NCBI RefSeq assembly: GCF_026342035.1
Contig: NZ_JAPENM010000001.1
Coordinates: 724,043 to 788,042, forward strand
Reading direction: 5' to 3'
Source: Aldersonia sp. NBC_00410
GTDB taxonomy: Bacteria > Actinomycetota > Actinomycetes > Mycobacteriales > Mycobacteriaceae
DNA length: 64,000 bases
Every line of letters begins with the position of its first letter. Within the stretch, counting starts at the first letter, position 1. Shown piece by piece: positions 29,271-39,549 of this stretch. The translations under genes and the position numbers were made by a program. The notes beneath the pieces were generated by a model. That model searched no databases and was not told where the DNA came from. It saw nothing but the letters and a program-made list of their open reading frames with translations.

Positions 29271-31114
29271 GTCAACCACTGCTCGAGGTCTCCGATCTGC
29301 GGGTGAGCTTTGCGAGCGAAGAAGGCCGCGTCGAGGCCGTGCGCGGGGTCGACTACCGCGTCGACGACGGCGAGGTCGTCGGCATTGTCGGCGAGTCCGG
29401 CTCCGGCAAATCCGTGTCGTCCTTGGCCGTGCTCGGACTGCTGCCCGAGCACGCCCGGGTGACCGGATCGATCCGATTACGCGGGCGCGAACTACTCGGC
29501 ATGGGCGACCGGGAACTGTCCGCGCTGCGCGGCGCGTCGATGAGCATGGTGTTCCAGGACCCGCTTTCGGCGCTGACGCCGGTGTACCGGGTCGGCGATC
29601 AGATCGCCGAGGCCCTGCTGGTGCACGGCCGGGCCGCGAATCGCGCGGAGGCCGCCGAGCGTGCGGTGGAACTGCTGCATCTCGTCGGTATCCCGGATCC
29701 GGCATTGCGCGCCAAGGCTTTTCCGCACGAGTTCTCCGGCGGGATGCGGCAGCGCGTGGTGATCGCGATGGCCATCGCGAACGATCCGGAACTGATCATC
29801 TGCGACGAGCCGACGACGGCCCTCGACGTGACGGTGCAGGCCCAGATCCTCAACTTGCTGCGCAAGGCGCGCGATATCACCGGCGCCGGCGTCGTGATGA
29901 TCACGCACGATATGGGGATCGCCGCGACGCTGGCGGACCGGATCATGGTGATGTATGCGGGCCGGATCGTCGAGTCTGCCACGGCGACAAATGTTTTCTC
30001 CCAGCCGCGGATGCCGTACACCGCAGGTCTGCTCGGCTCCATCCCGCGACTGGACGCTCCGGCGCGGGCGCCGCTGGTGCCGATCGCGGGCGCGCCGCCG
30101 CAGCTGCACGCCCTGCCGCCGGGCTGTTCGTTCGCCCCGCGCTGCCCGCTGGCCGAACCGCGCTGCGTGACCGCGGAACCACCGCTCGAGCAGGTACCCG
30201 AATCCACGGAAACCCACCTCGCGGCTTGTGTGCGCACCGACGAACTCGGCAGCGACGCGTTGTTCGCAGCCTTCCGACGCGAGGCTGCCGAAATGCCCGA
30301 GGTTCCGGAAGGTGACGGGGATCGCGTGGTGCTGCGCGTGCAGGACCTCACCAAGACCTACGCGATCACCTCGGGGCTGGTGTTCAAGCGGCAGCGCGGC
30401 GAGGTCCGCGCCGTGGACGGGATCAGCTTCGAGCTGCGCGCCGGCCGGACCCTGGCGCTCGTCGGCGAGTCGGGTTCGGGCAAGTCGACGACGCTCACTC
30501 AGATCCTGGACCTCGTCGCACCGGAGTCCGGATCGATCGAGGTCCTCGGGCACGATGTCGCGACACTGACGCGCGCGCAGCGGCGGGCCCTGCGACCGCG
30601 GATGCAGATCATCTTCCAGGACCCGACCGCGGCGCTCGATCCGCGGTTGCCGGTTTTCGACCTGATTGCCGAACCGCTGCGGGTCGACGGCCGGCCGCGC
30701 AGGGAGATCGCTCGTCGGGTGCCCGAGCTGCTCGATCTCGTCGGATTGCAGCGATCACATGCGGACCGCTACCCGGCCGACTTCTCGGGCGGGCAGAAGC
30801 AGCGCATCAATATCGCGCGGGCACTCGCGCTCGATCCGGAACTGTTGGTGCTCGACGAGCCGGTGTCGTCGCTGGACGTCTCGATCCAGGCGGGCGTGCT
30901 CAACCTGCTCCGCCGACTGCAGGCCGACCTCGGGATGTCGTACCTATTCGTGTCGCACGACCTGTCGGTGGTCCGGAATCTGGCCCACGATGTGGCGGTT
31001 ATGTACCGCGGCAAGCTCGTCGAGCAGGGACCGGCGGAGCGAGTCTTCGACGCGCCCGAACACGAATACACCCGTGAGTTGCTCGCGGCGATTCCGACAG
31101 CGTCACAGCTATGA
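29267..31114 (+). CDS. Fused dual-domain ABC ATPase (DppD-DppF)
   Basis: 615 residues carrying two complete nucleotide-binding domains that in many bacteria are separate proteins. Domain 1: Walker [12 protein letters not shown] (about 45), signature [14 protein letters not shown], Walker [15 protein letters not shown]. It ends with the oligopeptide-transporter C-terminal region with cysteines ([17 protein letters not shown]), which in some homologues binds an Fe-S cluster. Domain 2: [41 protein letters not shown]. It powers the importer formed with the two permeases and the downstream binding protein. The ATGA overlap with the permease gene implies coupling. Confidence 0.94.
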   Translation: MSQPLLEVSDLRVSFASEEGRVEAVRGVDYRVDDGEVVGIVGESGSGKSVSSLAVLGLLPEHARVTGSIRLRGRELLGMGDRELSALRGASMSMVFQDPLSALTPVYRVGDQIAEALLVHGRAANRAEAAERAVELLHLVGIPDPALRAKAFPHEFSGGMRQRVVIAMAIANDPELIICDEPTTALDVTVQAQILNLLRKARDITGAGVVMITHDMGIAATLADRIMVMYAGRIVESATATNVFSQPRMPYTAGLLGSIPRLDAPARAPLVPIAGAPPQLHALPPGCSFAPRCPLAEPRCVTAEPPLEQVPESTETHLAACVRTDELGSDALFAAFRREAAEMPEVPEGDGDRVVLRVQDLTKTYAITSGLVFKRQRGEVRAVDGISFELRAGRTLALVGESGSGKSTTLTQILDLVAPESGSIEVLGHDVATLTRAQRRALRPRMQIIFQDPTAALDPRLPVFDLIAEPLRVDGRPRREIARRVPELLDLVGLQRSHADRYPADFSGGQKQRINIARALALDPELLVLDEPVSSLDVSIQAGVLNLLRRLQADLGMSYLFVSHDLSVVRNLAHDVAVMYRGKLVEQGPAERVFDAPEHEYTRELLAAIPTASQL

Positions 31115-31166
31115 CCGCCGGATCTCAGCGACTACGCTGCCCCTACCCCAGGCAGGAAGGAAGCCA

Positions 31167-32834
31167 ATGCGCCCAGGTCTTCGGTTTGTTGCACCCCTGA
31201 TCGCGCTCGTTCTCCTGCTGGCCGCTTGTGGTGGCGACACGGCCGATTCGAGCGACGCCTCGGGCTCGCTCGGCACAACGAACGACATCAACCCGACCGA
31301 TCCGGACCTCGTCGCGGACGGCGGGAATCTGCGACTGTCCCTTTCCGCGTGGCCGGAAACCTGGAACAACCTGTCGGTCGACGGAGCCAATGGCGAGATC
31401 GGCAGTCTCGAGCGACCGATGCTGCCCAGGTCGTTCAAAACCGACGCGGCCGGGGGGCTCTCCCTCAACACCGACTATTTCACCAACGTCGAACTGACCA
31501 GTTCCGATCCTCAGGTCGTCACCTACACGATCAACCCGAAGGCAGTGTGGTCGGACGGTACACCGATCACCTGGGAAGATATTGCGGCACAGGCGAATGC
31601 GCTCAGTGGCCGTGACCCCGCCTACCTCATCGCGAACACCAGCGGCTTCGAGCGAGTGCAGAAGGTGGAACGAGGTGTGGACGACCGGCAGGCCGTGCTC
31701 ACCTACGCCCAACCGTATGCGGAGTGGCAGGGCCAATTCGCCGGAAACTCGATGCTGTTCCCCAAATCTGTCACCTCGACCCCGGAAGCATTCAACACGT
31801 CGCTGACAAACGGGATTACGCTCACGGCAGGACCGTTCATGGTGGCCAACCTCGATCGCGGCCAGAACCGCATCACCCTCGGCCGGAATCCGCTGTGGTG
31901 GGGCAACACTCCGAAGCTCGACACCATCACGTTCAGTGTGCTCGATGACGCGGCGCGCGTACCGGCGTTGCAGAACAACGAGATCGACGCGGTCGGCCTC
32001 GCCACCGTCGACGAGTTGAAGACCGCGCAGAACTCGGCCGGAGTCGTGGTGCGCCGGGCGCCCGGAAATCAGTTCTCGCATGTGACGTTCAACGGCGCTC
32101 CGGGTTCCATCATGGAAGATGCCCGGCTAAGGACAGCGATCATCAAGGCCGTCGATCGCCAAGGCATCGCCACCGCAATGCAGAACGGCATGGTGGCCGA
32201 TCCAAAGCCGCTGAACAATCACGTCTACCTGCGCGGACAGGACGGTTATCAGGACAATGCCCCGGGCTACGATCCCGCTGCCGCAGAACAGGAATTGGAC
32301 GCGCTTGGGTGGAAGCGCAATGGCGAGTTCCGCGAGAAGGACGGTCGCCGGCTCGAGATCCGCGACGTGATGTACCAGTCCACGACCTGGGTACAGATCG
32401 CGCAGATCATTCAGCAGAACCTCGCACAGATCGGGGTGAAGCTGAACATCGATACCCGCAGCGGTCAGGGCTATTTCACCGATGTCATCCAGCCCGGCGA
32501 TTTCGACATCGCGCAATGGTCGTGGGCCGGCGACGCATTCCCGATCAGCAGTCTGCCGCAGATCTACGCCTACAATCCGGACGATCTGCAGGGCAACTAC
32601 GGCCGGATCGGTTCACCGGAACTCAACGATCTGATCGAGCGCACCACGTCCGAGCTCGACCCGCAGAAGGCGACCGAAATGGCCAACGAAGTCGACCGGC
32701 AGGTCTGGGCCGAGGGGCATTCGATGACACTCGTACAGGCGCCCGGAAACGTGGGCGTGCGTGACAATCTCGCGAACTTCGGCGCGGCAGGGCTGGCATC
32801 CTACGACTACACGATCATCGGCTTCCTGAAATAG
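31167..32834 (+). CDS. Family 5 extracellular solute-binding lipoprotein
   Basis: 555 residues. A lipoprotein signal ends in LLLAACGG (Cys at about 22). The mature part is a DppA/OppA-type fold with the hallmark VWSDGTPITWEDI (about 130-142), GPFMVANLDRGQNRITLGRNPLWWG and LRTAIIKAVDRQGIA. It captures peptides or a similar ligand for the ABC importer encoded just upstream. The ATG at 31167 follows GGAAGGAA. Neighbouring genes give no hint of ligand identity. Confidence 0.93.
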   Translation: MRPGLRFVAPLIALVLLLAACGGDTADSSDASGSLGTTNDINPTDPDLVADGGNLRLSLSAWPETWNNLSVDGANGEIGSLERPMLPRSFKTDAAGGLSLNTDYFTNVELTSSDPQVVTYTINPKAVWSDGTPITWEDIAAQANALSGRDPAYLIANTSGFERVQKVERGVDDRQAVLTYAQPYAEWQGQFAGNSMLFPKSVTSTPEAFNTSLTNGITLTAGPFMVANLDRGQNRITLGRNPLWWGNTPKLDTITFSVLDDAARVPALQNNEIDAVGLATVDELKTAQNSAGVVVRRAPGNQFSHVTFNGAPGSIMEDARLRTAIIKAVDRQGIATAMQNGMVADPKPLNNHVYLRGQDGYQDNAPGYDPAAAEQELDALGWKRNGEFREKDGRRLEIRDVMYQSTTWVQIAQIIQQNLAQIGVKLNIDTRSGQGYFTDVIQPGDFDIAQWSWAGDAFPISSLPQIYAYNPDDLQGNYGRIGSPELNDLIERTTSELDPQKATEMANEVDRQVWAEGHSMTLVQAPGNVGVRDNLANFGAAGLASYDYTIIGFLK

Positions 32835-33473
32835 GTGCTTCCGCAGGCCCTGCGCTACCCGGCTGGGACGGCGATCTCGGCGATCTTGCTCTGCCTGGCG
32901 CTCGTACCATTCGGCAACGCGGATGAGGTCGCGGCGCTGGCCGTGGTCGTGCTGGTCGTCGCCGGCTGGACCGGTGTTCGTCTCGCGGGCACGCGGACCG
33001 ATCCCGAGACCCGGCCGGTGCGGGTGCGCCGGGTGCGCGTGCAGCACCGACTCTCGAGCCGATCCTGGCTCGAAATGCGTGACGACGAGCGGACCTACTG
33101 GCTACCGGTGTATTTCGATCCCGCCCTGATCGCCCTGCCGTCGCCGACGGCGGGGACCGCGGGTGCGCGGGTCGTGACGGTGGACGGCCGGCGGTTCCTG
33201 GCCTCGGGGCGGCCGCGCAGTACCGAGCCGGTGGGCCGGCTGATCGACAATCCTTCGCGCAGCGCGCCCGACGCAACGGCTCGCGGGCTGGCCGCCAACC
33301 ACATCGGTCGAAGGTTGTTGCTCGATGCGCAGTCCGCGGTCGGCGCGCCGCTGCTCGGCGTCCTGTGGGTCTTCGTCGCAGGTGGCGGGATCGCAGCCTT
33401 CGCCGGAGCGACCATCGTCGGCGCATGCGCGGCCATCTGGTGGTCGGCGATCGGCGGATCCGATCCGAGCTGA
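32835..33473 (+). CDS. Hypothetical membrane protein
   Basis: 212 residues starting with GTG directly after the stop of the solute-binding gene, so it is probably the last gene of the ABC operon. Two hydrophobic helices (AGTAISAILLCLALVPF; ALAVVVLVVAGWTGVRLA) lie at the start and two (LLGVLWVFVAGGGIAAF; GATIVGACAAIWWSAIG) at the end. Between them is a basic cytosolic domain (about 55-150) with RSWLEMRDDERTYWLPVYFDPALI, which looks like a small beta-domain. The family is not recognised. Coupling to the importer suggests an accessory role, but this is conjecture. Confidence 0.7.
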   Translation: MLPQALRYPAGTAISAILLCLALVPFGNADEVAALAVVVLVVAGWTGVRLAGTRTDPETRPVRVRRVRVQHRLSSRSWLEMRDDERTYWLPVYFDPALIALPSPTAGTAGARVVTVDGRRFLASGRPRSTEPVGRLIDNPSRSAPDATARGLAANHIGRRLLLDAQSAVGAPLLGVLWVFVAGGGIAAFAGATIVGACAAIWWSAIGGSDPS

Positions 33474-33475
33474 AT

Positions 33476-33516
33476 TGGTCTGACCACTTGACCTACAGCC
33501 ACCGCCCGGCCACACT
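33476..33516 (+). promoter_or_regulatory. GntR/FadR-type operator with promoter
   Basis: TGGTCTGACCA (33476-33486) is a perfect 11-bp palindrome of the kind bound by FadR-subfamily GntR proteins. It abuts TTGACC (33488-33493), spaced 17 nt from CACACT (33511-33516), a weak -10. The ATG at 33523 is 6 nt further, so transcription may be leaderless. Autoregulation is inferred. Confidence 0.55.
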
Positions 33517-33522
33517 CGTCGG

Positions 33523-34245
33523 ATGACGTTGGAGCCGGTCAATCGGCGCTCGGTGCCCGAGGAGGTGTTCGAGCAGATCGCCGCGAAGGTCCTCGACGGT
33601 GATTTCCGGCCCGGCGAGGCCCTGCCCAGCGAACGGAGGCTCGCCGAAGTGCTGGGTGTTTCGCGACCCACCGTGCGCGAAGCGATCAAGCGACTGTCGG
33701 CCGCCGGGCTCGTCGAGGTCCGTCAGGGCGATGCGACGACCGTGCGCGACTACCGCCGGCACGCCGGGATGGAACTGCTTCCTCAGCTGCTCATCCGCAG
33801 CGGCGGGCTCGACGTCTCCGTCGCCCGCAGCATGCTCGAGGCGCGGATGCACAACGGCCCGAAGGTCGCGGAGCTCGCGGCCCTGCGCGCCGACGAAAAC
33901 GCGGCCACGGCACTTCGCCGGCTCGTGGATGAACTCGAATCGGCAACCGATCCGGTGCAGCGCCAGCTCATCGCGATGTCCTACTGGGATCGGGTCGTCG
34001 ATGCCGCCGACTCCATCGCCTTCCGGCTCATGTTCAACACGCTGCGCGCCGCCTACGAACCGGTATTGCCGGCGATGGCATTCGTGATGGACGCCGAGGT
34101 CGGCAGACCAGAGGCCTACCACGCGCTCGCCAATGCAATCGGCGCAGGCGAGCCCGCCGCGGCCGCCGCCGCCGCCCGCGACCTCCTCGAACCCGCCACC
34201 TTCACAATGCTGACCGCACTCGATGCGCTGGAGAAAATGCCATGA
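33523..34245 (+). CDS. GntR-family (FadR subfamily) transcriptional regulator
   Basis: 240 residues: an N-terminal winged helix-turn-helix ([52 protein letters not shown]) and an all-helical FCD/FadR-like effector domain (about 85-235). The FadR-type operator lies just upstream. Its stop overlaps the start of a fatty-acid-hydroxylase-like membrane enzyme (ATGA), so it probably controls that gene and responds to a lipid or carboxylate. The ligand is unknown. Confidence 0.9.
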   Translation: MTLEPVNRRSVPEEVFEQIAAKVLDGDFRPGEALPSERRLAEVLGVSRPTVREAIKRLSAAGLVEVRQGDATTVRDYRRHAGMELLPQLLIRSGGLDVSVARSMLEARMHNGPKVAELAALRADENAATALRRLVDELESATDPVQRQLIAMSYWDRVVDAADSIAFRLMFNTLRAAYEPVLPAMAFVMDAEVGRPEAYHALANAIGAGEPAAAAAAARDLLEPATFTMLTALDALEKMP

Positions 34246-34928
34246 CCACCCGCCGGGCAGATCGATCGCGCGCCCGGATCGGCGAGACTCTCCCCGCCGC
34301 GTTCGTGGAGTTCCTGCGCCATCCGTCGCCGTGGCTGATCGTCACGACACTGACCGGTGCCATCGTGGCGCGGATCGCGTTGGGCGACTGGCAGATCCGC
34401 GATCTCCTGATCCCGGTGATTTTCTTCGTCGCCTTCCCGTTCATCGAATGGGGCATCCATGTGGCGCTGCTGCACTGGAAGCCGCGGAGCATCGTCGGGC
34501 TCGGGATCGATCCACTGGTGTCCCGCAAACACCGTGAGCACCACGTCGATCCGCGGATCATTTCATTGATCTTCGTGCCGTGGCAGGTGCTGCTCTGGCT
34601 GCTCCCGGCGCTCGTCCTGATCGGGGTCTTCGCGTTCCGCAGCGTCGGGCTCGCATTCGGGTTGACGTTCTCGGTTACCGCACTGAGTTTCCTCATGGTC
34701 TACGAGTGGATTCACTACCTCATCCACACCGACTACAAGCCGAGGCACGCGCCCTACCGCGCGGTGTGGCGCAACCACCGCCACCACCACTTCAAGAACG
34801 AGCACTACTGGTTCACCGTCACCAGTTCGGGCACCGCCGACCGCGTGCTGCGCACCTATCCCGATCCCCACGAGACCAGGACGTCGAAGACCGCGCGGAA
34901 CCTGCACGCACTCGACGGGGCGGCCTAG
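34242..34928 (+). CDS. Sterol desaturase/fatty-acid hydroxylase-superfamily membrane protein
   Basis: 228 residues with about four membrane helices and the full histidine set of this diiron superfamily: [36 protein letters not shown] and [14 protein letters not shown]. It probably hydroxylates or desaturates a membrane lipid or carotenoid-like substrate. It is coupled to the GntR regulator by an ATGA overlap. A hairpin-like GATTCG..CGAATC (34941-34961) follows and may be a terminator or part of the next promoter. Confidence 0.9.
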   Translation: MTTRRADRSRARIGETLPAAFVEFLRHPSPWLIVTTLTGAIVARIALGDWQIRDLLIPVIFFVAFPFIEWGIHVALLHWKPRSIVGLGIDPLVSRKHREHHVDPRIISLIFVPWQVLLWLLPALVLIGVFAFRSVGLAFGLTFSVTALSFLMVYEWIHYLIHTDYKPRHAPYRAVWRNHRHHHFKNEHYWFTVTSSGTADRVLRTYPDPHETRTSKTARNLHALDGAA

Positions 34929-35094
34929 CCACGACCATGGGATTCGCGATTTCACCGAATCGCGATCTTGTGACGTTCGGATCGTTATCATTGCGGTGCG
35001 CTATTTACCGTTAACCGACTCGCACCGACAACCCCCGTGGCCGGTGACAGTTGCGGCGCACCGGCGCCGCACATCGCGGAGGGACCGCAGGAAA

Positions 35095-37137
35095 GTGGCC
35101 GCATTAGGAGCTGGTGGATTCGTCGGTCGCTGGGCAGTTCGCTTGGGCGCCCCGGCAATGGCCGCACTGGTCTTCGCCGGCGCGACGGCATCGGCCGCGC
35201 CGATCATGACACCCGATGCGGGGAACCTCGGCGCCACCTGGACGGCCGTCGAAGATGGCCCGCAGCAGTATCCGAACGTTCACATCGATTGGGACGTGCC
35301 GATCACGATGAGTGACGGTGTCGTGCTCAAAGCGAATGTCTACCGTCCCGCCGATGCGTCCGGCCGGCCGATCGACACCCCACTGCCGACGATTCTGAAC
35401 ATGACCGCGTACACGAAACTCGTGTCGGCGGTGGCGGATGCGACGCTGTCGATTCCCGGCTTCTCCGACGCCTTGATGAAGTACGCCCGCGAGTTCGACC
35501 TGTCGGGAACACCGTTCGCGGGAATCACCGAACTCACCCAGGCCCTCGGTGGTGGTTTCGCACGCAACTTCGCCGTCGATCGCCAACTCGTCCGCAGCGG
35601 CTACACGCAGGTCGTGGCCGACGTGCGCGGCACCGGGTTCTCGCAGGGCGTCTGGAACGTCTTCCAGGCCCGCGAGCAGCAGGACACCGTGGAGACGATC
35701 GATTGGGCCGGCACCCAACCGTGGTCCAACGGGAAAGTCGGCATGACCGGCGCCTCCTACTCCGGGATCAACCAGGTGCAGGCCGCCGCCAAGCACCCCC
35801 CAAATCTGGAGGCGATCTTCCCGGTCGTCCCGGGCAACGACCTGATGCGCGACATCGTCGCGCCCGGCGGCATGGTCGGTGTCGCCTTCCTCGTCCCGTG
35901 GCTGCTCGCGGTCAACGGCACCAAGATGATTCCCGACGTAAGCGCGCTGGCTTCCGGAAGATTCGACTGGAAATGGCTTTCCGATCGGATCGCCAGTCCA
36001 TTCACCTTCGTAGACCTGGTCCTCGCGTCGCTCACCACACCGACCATCGACGCCGTGCCGCCCAACCTCGCGGAACTGCTCACCGACGTCAGTTCGATAC
36101 GCCAGGACTGGCTCGGGCAAGCGAGCAGGATCAGGATTCCGACCTTCATCATCGGTGGTTGGCACGATCTGTTCGCCAACGGCGAGCCGCGCATCTACAA
36201 CGAGATTCCGCTGCCGCCCGGGCAGAAGCAGTTGGTGATGGGCGATACCTATCACATCTCGGCGAGCAGCGGCTTCGGCGAACCGGGCGCTCCGCCGCGC
36301 ACAGACGTGCTACAGCGCGCGTGGTTCGACAAGTGGCTCAAGGGAATCGACAACGGCATCGACCGCTACGGCCCGGTCAATCTGTTCCAGCAGGGCGGTG
36401 GGTGGACCACGACGAGCGCGTTTCCCCGGCCCGGCACGAGCTACCAGCGCATGTACCTGTCGGCGGCGCCCAGCGGGACTGCCGCGCATAGCCAGTACGA
36501 CGGCAGCCTGCTGCCCACCCCGCCCTCGAGCACCAACCAGCTCACGATCGGCCCCGGCGTCACGAGCGTCTGCTCCCGCGACACCGCCTACATCACCGCA
36601 GGCGCGTCCGCGGTGCTGGTTGGCTGCAGCCGCGATGCCCGGCCACAGGAACTCGACGGGCTCACCTTCACCGCCGCACCGGTGACGAGACCGACGCCGA
36701 TCTCCGGGCCGATCAACGTGCATCTCAACACCGTGCACGACGCGACCGATGGTTTCTGGACCGCCACCCTCAACGATGTTGCGCCCGAAGGCACCTCGGT
36801 CGTGCTCACCACCGGGCAGTTGACGTCGTCATTGCGCGAGGTCGATCCGTCGCACAGTCGGTACTCGGCCAACGGCGATCTCACCGACCCGTACAACACG
36901 CTCACCCTGGCATCGCGCCAGCCGGTCGTCCCGGGGCAACCAACGCAACTCGACGTCGGCCTGACTCCGACCGATGCCGTGCTGGCACCCGGGCATCGGC
37001 TGCGGGTGGATATCTACGCAAGCAACTTCCCGAAGGGCACGCCGCTGCGGCCGCTGCTGAACGAGAGCGCACTCGCCCAGCAGCACCTGCTGCTCGACCC
37101 CGACGCGCCCAGCTTCGTGAATGTCCCGCTGGGATAG
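35095..37137 (+). CDS. Secreted CocE/NonD-type serine hydrolase (X-Pro dipeptidyl-peptidase-like)
   Basis: About 680 residues from GTG 35095 (GGAGGG 10 nt upstream; the frame is open from GTG 34996). The signal peptide has a hydrophobic stretch APAMAALVFAGATASAAP. The catalytic domain starts at ITMSDGVVLKANVYRP and carries the nucleophile motif GKVGMTGASYSGINQVQAAA (Ser at about 225). The probable acid and base lie in IIGGWHDLFANGEP and DTYHISASS. The C-terminal jelly-roll is of the PepX-C type (about 500-680). It is an extracytoplasmic esterase/peptidase; the substrate is unknown, with cocaine-esterase-like and aminopeptidase members both in the family. Confidence 0.88.
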   Translation: MAALGAGGFVGRWAVRLGAPAMAALVFAGATASAAPIMTPDAGNLGATWTAVEDGPQQYPNVHIDWDVPITMSDGVVLKANVYRPADASGRPIDTPLPTILNMTAYTKLVSAVADATLSIPGFSDALMKYAREFDLSGTPFAGITELTQALGGGFARNFAVDRQLVRSGYTQVVADVRGTGFSQGVWNVFQAREQQDTVETIDWAGTQPWSNGKVGMTGASYSGINQVQAAAKHPPNLEAIFPVVPGNDLMRDIVAPGGMVGVAFLVPWLLAVNGTKMIPDVSALASGRFDWKWLSDRIASPFTFVDLVLASLTTPTIDAVPPNLAELLTDVSSIRQDWLGQASRIRIPTFIIGGWHDLFANGEPRIYNEIPLPPGQKQLVMGDTYHISASSGFGEPGAPPRTDVLQRAWFDKWLKGIDNGIDRYGPVNLFQQGGGWTTTSAFPRPGTSYQRMYLSAAPSGTAAHSQYDGSLLPTPPSSTNQLTIGPGVTSVCSRDTAYITAGASAVLVGCSRDARPQELDGLTFTAAPVTRPTPISGPINVHLNTVHDATDGFWTATLNDVAPEGTSVVLTTGQLTSSLREVDPSHSRYSANGDLTDPYNTLTLASRQPVVPGQPTQLDVGLTPTDAVLAPGHRLRVDIYASNFPKGTPLRPLLNESALAQQHLLLDPDAPSFVNVPLG

Positions 37138-37249
37138 CGCGCACAGGGCTGGTAACGGGTAGCGGGAACATACCGAGCGCGAGCCGCATCCAAGCGAGCA
37201 CAGGCGCGATGTCGAGCCTTCGGAAACTCCTTGCTTGGAAGGAAAATCG

Positions 37250-37600
37250 TTGTACCCAAATCAGTTCCAGACCCCCGCCCCGAGCAACGTCCCCGGTGGA
37301 CCGATGCACCACCCTCGCCCAGCGTTGCCGCCGATCAACGCCGGTTGGGCCGCTGCGACCGTCGTGTTTTTCTGGCCGTTGGCATTCGCCGCGTTCAACC
37401 ACTCCTCGCGGGTGTTTCCACTCTGGTCGATGGGCGACTACGCCGGCGCCCAACGCGCATCCGACCAGACCAAGTCGTTGGGCAAGATCTCCCTCATCCT
37501 GTGGGCCATCCTCGGCCTCGGAATCCTTGCCCTGTACGGCTTCGCGATCTGGGCCGCGATCGCCCTCGACAGCGACACCAGCACCCACACTCACCATTAG
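37250..37600 (+). CDS. Small dispanin/CD225-like membrane protein
   Basis: 116 residues from TTG 37250 with GGAAGGA six bases upstream; the frame is open from TTG 37235. A Pro/Asn-rich N-terminus (about 35 residues) is followed by two hydrophobic helices: AGWAAATVVFFWPLAFAAF, then after SRVFPLWSMGDYAGAQRASDQTKSLGK, ISLILWAILGLGILALYGF. This helix-loop-helix with the G-D-x-x-x-A loop is the CD225 pattern. The function in bacteria is not established. A strong terminator follows directly. Confidence 0.8.
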   Translation: MYPNQFQTPAPSNVPGGPMHHPRPALPPINAGWAAATVVFFWPLAFAAFNHSSRVFPLWSMGDYAGAQRASDQTKSLGKISLILWAILGLGILALYGFAIWAAIALDSDTSTHTHH

Positions 37601-37655
37601 GCACAGCGAAGCGCCCGCCCCACGAGACTTCGGTGGAACGGGCGCTTCGCGGTGC
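37601..37655. terminator. Strong bidirectional terminator
   Basis: Arms 37601-37617 (GCACAGCGAAGCGCCCG) and 37639-37655 (CGGGCGCTTCGCGGTGC) pair perfectly over 12 bp, plus a further 4 bp beyond one mismatch. It starts immediately after the stop of the dispanin-like gene and ends 11 nt before the stop of the convergent dehydrogenase gene, so it serves both. Confidence 0.85.
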
Positions 37656-37666
37656 TCAGTCCGGGA

Positions 37667-38731
37667 TCAGCGTCCCGGGCCGGTGATGAGCGGGAGGTCG
37701 AGCGTAGTGCGAATGCCCGGCTTCGCTGCGACGACTGCCGGGGCGGCGTTCACCACACGCATCGCGGTGGCAACCAGCCCGGCGTGGTTGTGGTCGCCAA
37801 GCGAGCTGGACAGGCACAGGTCGAGTGCATAGTTCGGCTCGCCGGTGACTTCGATCCGGTACGAGCCGCCCTCCTGCGCCGGTTGCGGCCAGTCCGGTGC
37901 GAGGTCGGCCCGCGTGCGGGTGACGTGCTCGAGCACGACCGGGATCTCGTCACCGACCACACCGCGCACCTCGAACCTCATTGCGGCGGTGGTGCCTTCG
38001 GCAATCTTGCCGGACGAGATGTCGAATGATTCCGGTGCGGGCAGCCGCTCGTGGACCTCGGTGACCGCATCGAGCTCGATACCGAGACCGGCTGCGAGTT
38101 GGCGGACCACACTGCCCCAGGCCAAGGACAGGACGCCCGGCTGCAACAACATCGGCGTCTCGTCGAGCGGCTTGCCGAAGCCCATGATGTCGAACATCAC
38201 CGCCGGATTGTCATAGGTGGCGTAGTCGACGATTTCCATACAGCGCACCTGATCGACCCGCTGGCAGGTGCCGGTAAGGGCAAGCGGCAGCAGGTCGTTG
38301 GCGAAGCCGGGATCGATACCGTTGACGAAGATCGACGAGTTGCCCTCGGCTGCTGCCTTTTCCAGTGGCTCGAGCAGGTTCGCAGGCAGCACGTCCCACG
38401 GGTACTGCAAGAACACCGGTGCGCTGGCCACCACGTTGACGCCCGCGGCGAGGATCGCGCGCAGATCCTCGAGCGCTTCCATCAGGCGGTTGTCGGTCAT
38501 CGCGGTGTACACAACGACGTCGGGCTTGTCCGCGAGTACGCGGGCCTTGTCGGTCGTCGCGAGGACGCCCGTCTCGACATCGAGTCCGGCGAGCGCGCCG
38601 GCGTCCACACCATTCTTCGCCTCCGAGGAGACGACGACGTCGACGAGGTCGAACCGCGGGTCTTTGATGATTCCGGTCAGCGCGTGCTTTCCGACGTTGC
38701 CGATGCCCCAGGCCGCGACACGAAGACTCAT
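37667..38731 (-). CDS. NAD(P)-dependent dehydrogenase of the dihydrodipicolinate-reductase-like family
   Basis: 354 residues. N-terminal Rossmann motif RVAAWGIGNVGKHALTGI and a VVVSSEAKNGVDAG loop, then DVVVYTAMTDNRLMEALEDL, and a central substrate domain with IFVNGIDPGFANDLLPLAL. This pattern matches proteins annotated as dihydrodipicolinate reductase N-terminal-domain or 2,4-diaminopentanoate-dehydrogenase-like, abundant in mycolata; true DapB is excluded by the divergent C-terminal domain. The ATG at 38731 has AGGAGG upstream. It is operonic with an SDR (10-nt gap), and the pair diverges from an IclR regulator, suggesting a catabolic module of unknown substrate. Confidence 0.85.
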   Translation of the reverse strand: MSLRVAAWGIGNVGKHALTGIIKDPRFDLVDVVVSSEAKNGVDAGALAGLDVETGVLATTDKARVLADKPDVVVYTAMTDNRLMEALEDLRAILAAGVNVVASAPVFLQYPWDVLPANLLEPLEKAAAEGNSSIFVNGIDPGFANDLLPLALTGTCQRVDQVRCMEIVDYATYDNPAVMFDIMGFGKPLDETPMLLQPGVLSLAWGSVVRQLAAGLGIELDAVTEVHERLPAPESFDISSGKIAEGTTAAMRFEVRGVVGDEIPVVLEHVTRTRADLAPDWPQPAQEGGSYRIEVTGEPNYALDLCLSSSLGDHNHAGLVATAMRVVNAAPAVVAAKPGIRTTLDLPLITGPGR

Positions 38732-38741
38732 TCGATTCCTC

Positions 38742-39533
38742 CTACAGATCGGGTAGTGGCATTTCCATGTTCGGGGTATTCAGTCCGCCGTCGACCTCGA
38801 GCACCTTTCCGGTGAGGTAGCGACCGGCAGGCGAGGCAAGGTAGAGCGCGGCGGCGGCGATATCGGACGGGTCGCCCAGGTAGCGCAGCGGCGTCGCGGC
38901 CTCCATCGGCTTACGCAGTTCATCGACGCCCGCGACGATGTCGAGCGCCGAGGTGAGGATCGCGCCCGGTGCGATGCCGTTGACCCGGATCCGCGGCGAG
39001 AGGTCGAGCGCGGCGAGCCTGGTGTAGTGCGCGAGCGCGGCCTTCGCGGTGCCGTAGGCACCGAAGCCCCGGCCCGGCAGCCGACCCACAGCCGAGGTGA
39101 TGTTGATGATCGAACCGCCGCCCGCGGTCTCGAGCATCTTCGGCACCGCCGCGGTCAGCAACGCGTGCGAGTTGATCACGTTGAACGAGAACGCCGCGGC
39201 GAGGTCCTTGTTCGTGGTGTCGAGCAGCGGCTTCGGCATGGCACCGCCGACATTGTTGACCGCGATGTCGAGCCGGCCGAACTCGTCCACGGCGGCCTGC
39301 GCGAGCGCGGCGACGGCCTCATGGTCGGAAAGGTCCGCGGCGACCACGTGCGCCCGCTGCCCGGCGGCGGCCACCTGGCCCGCGACCTTGTCCAGATCGG
39401 CGGCCGTTCGCGCCGCAATCACGACGTCGGCACCGGCCTCGGCGAATGCCAGCGCAATCGCGGCGCCGAGTCCGCGGCCGGCACCGGTCACGACGGCGAC
39501 CTGCCCGTCGAGCCGGAAGTTGTCGAGAATCAT
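38742..39533 (-). CDS. Short-chain dehydrogenase/reductase
   Basis: 263 residues from the ATG at 39533 (AGGGAG 11 nt upstream; GTG 39545 is an alternative). Classical SDR: cofactor motif [17 protein letters not shown], structural NNVGG, catalytic Ser in INITSAVGR, and [11 protein letters not shown] with YxxxK. The C-terminus ends [10 protein letters not shown], typical of the 7-alpha-hydroxysteroid-dehydrogenase/FabG-like group. Substrate unknown. It is first of a two-gene operon divergent from the IclR-type regulator, with three palindromes between. Confidence 0.92.
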   Translation of the reverse strand: MILDNFRLDGQVAVVTGAGRGLGAAIALAFAEAGADVVIAARTAADLDKVAGQVAAAGQRAHVVAADLSDHEAVAALAQAAVDEFGRLDIAVNNVGGAMPKPLLDTTNKDLAAAFSFNVINSHALLTAAVPKMLETAGGGSIINITSAVGRLPGRGFGAYGTAKAALAHYTRLAALDLSPRIRVNGIAPGAILTSALDIVAGVDELRKPMEAATPLRYLGDPSDIAAAALYLASPAGRYLTGKVLEVDGGLNTPNMEMPLPDL

Positions 39534-39549
39534 CGCTGGCTTCACTCCC

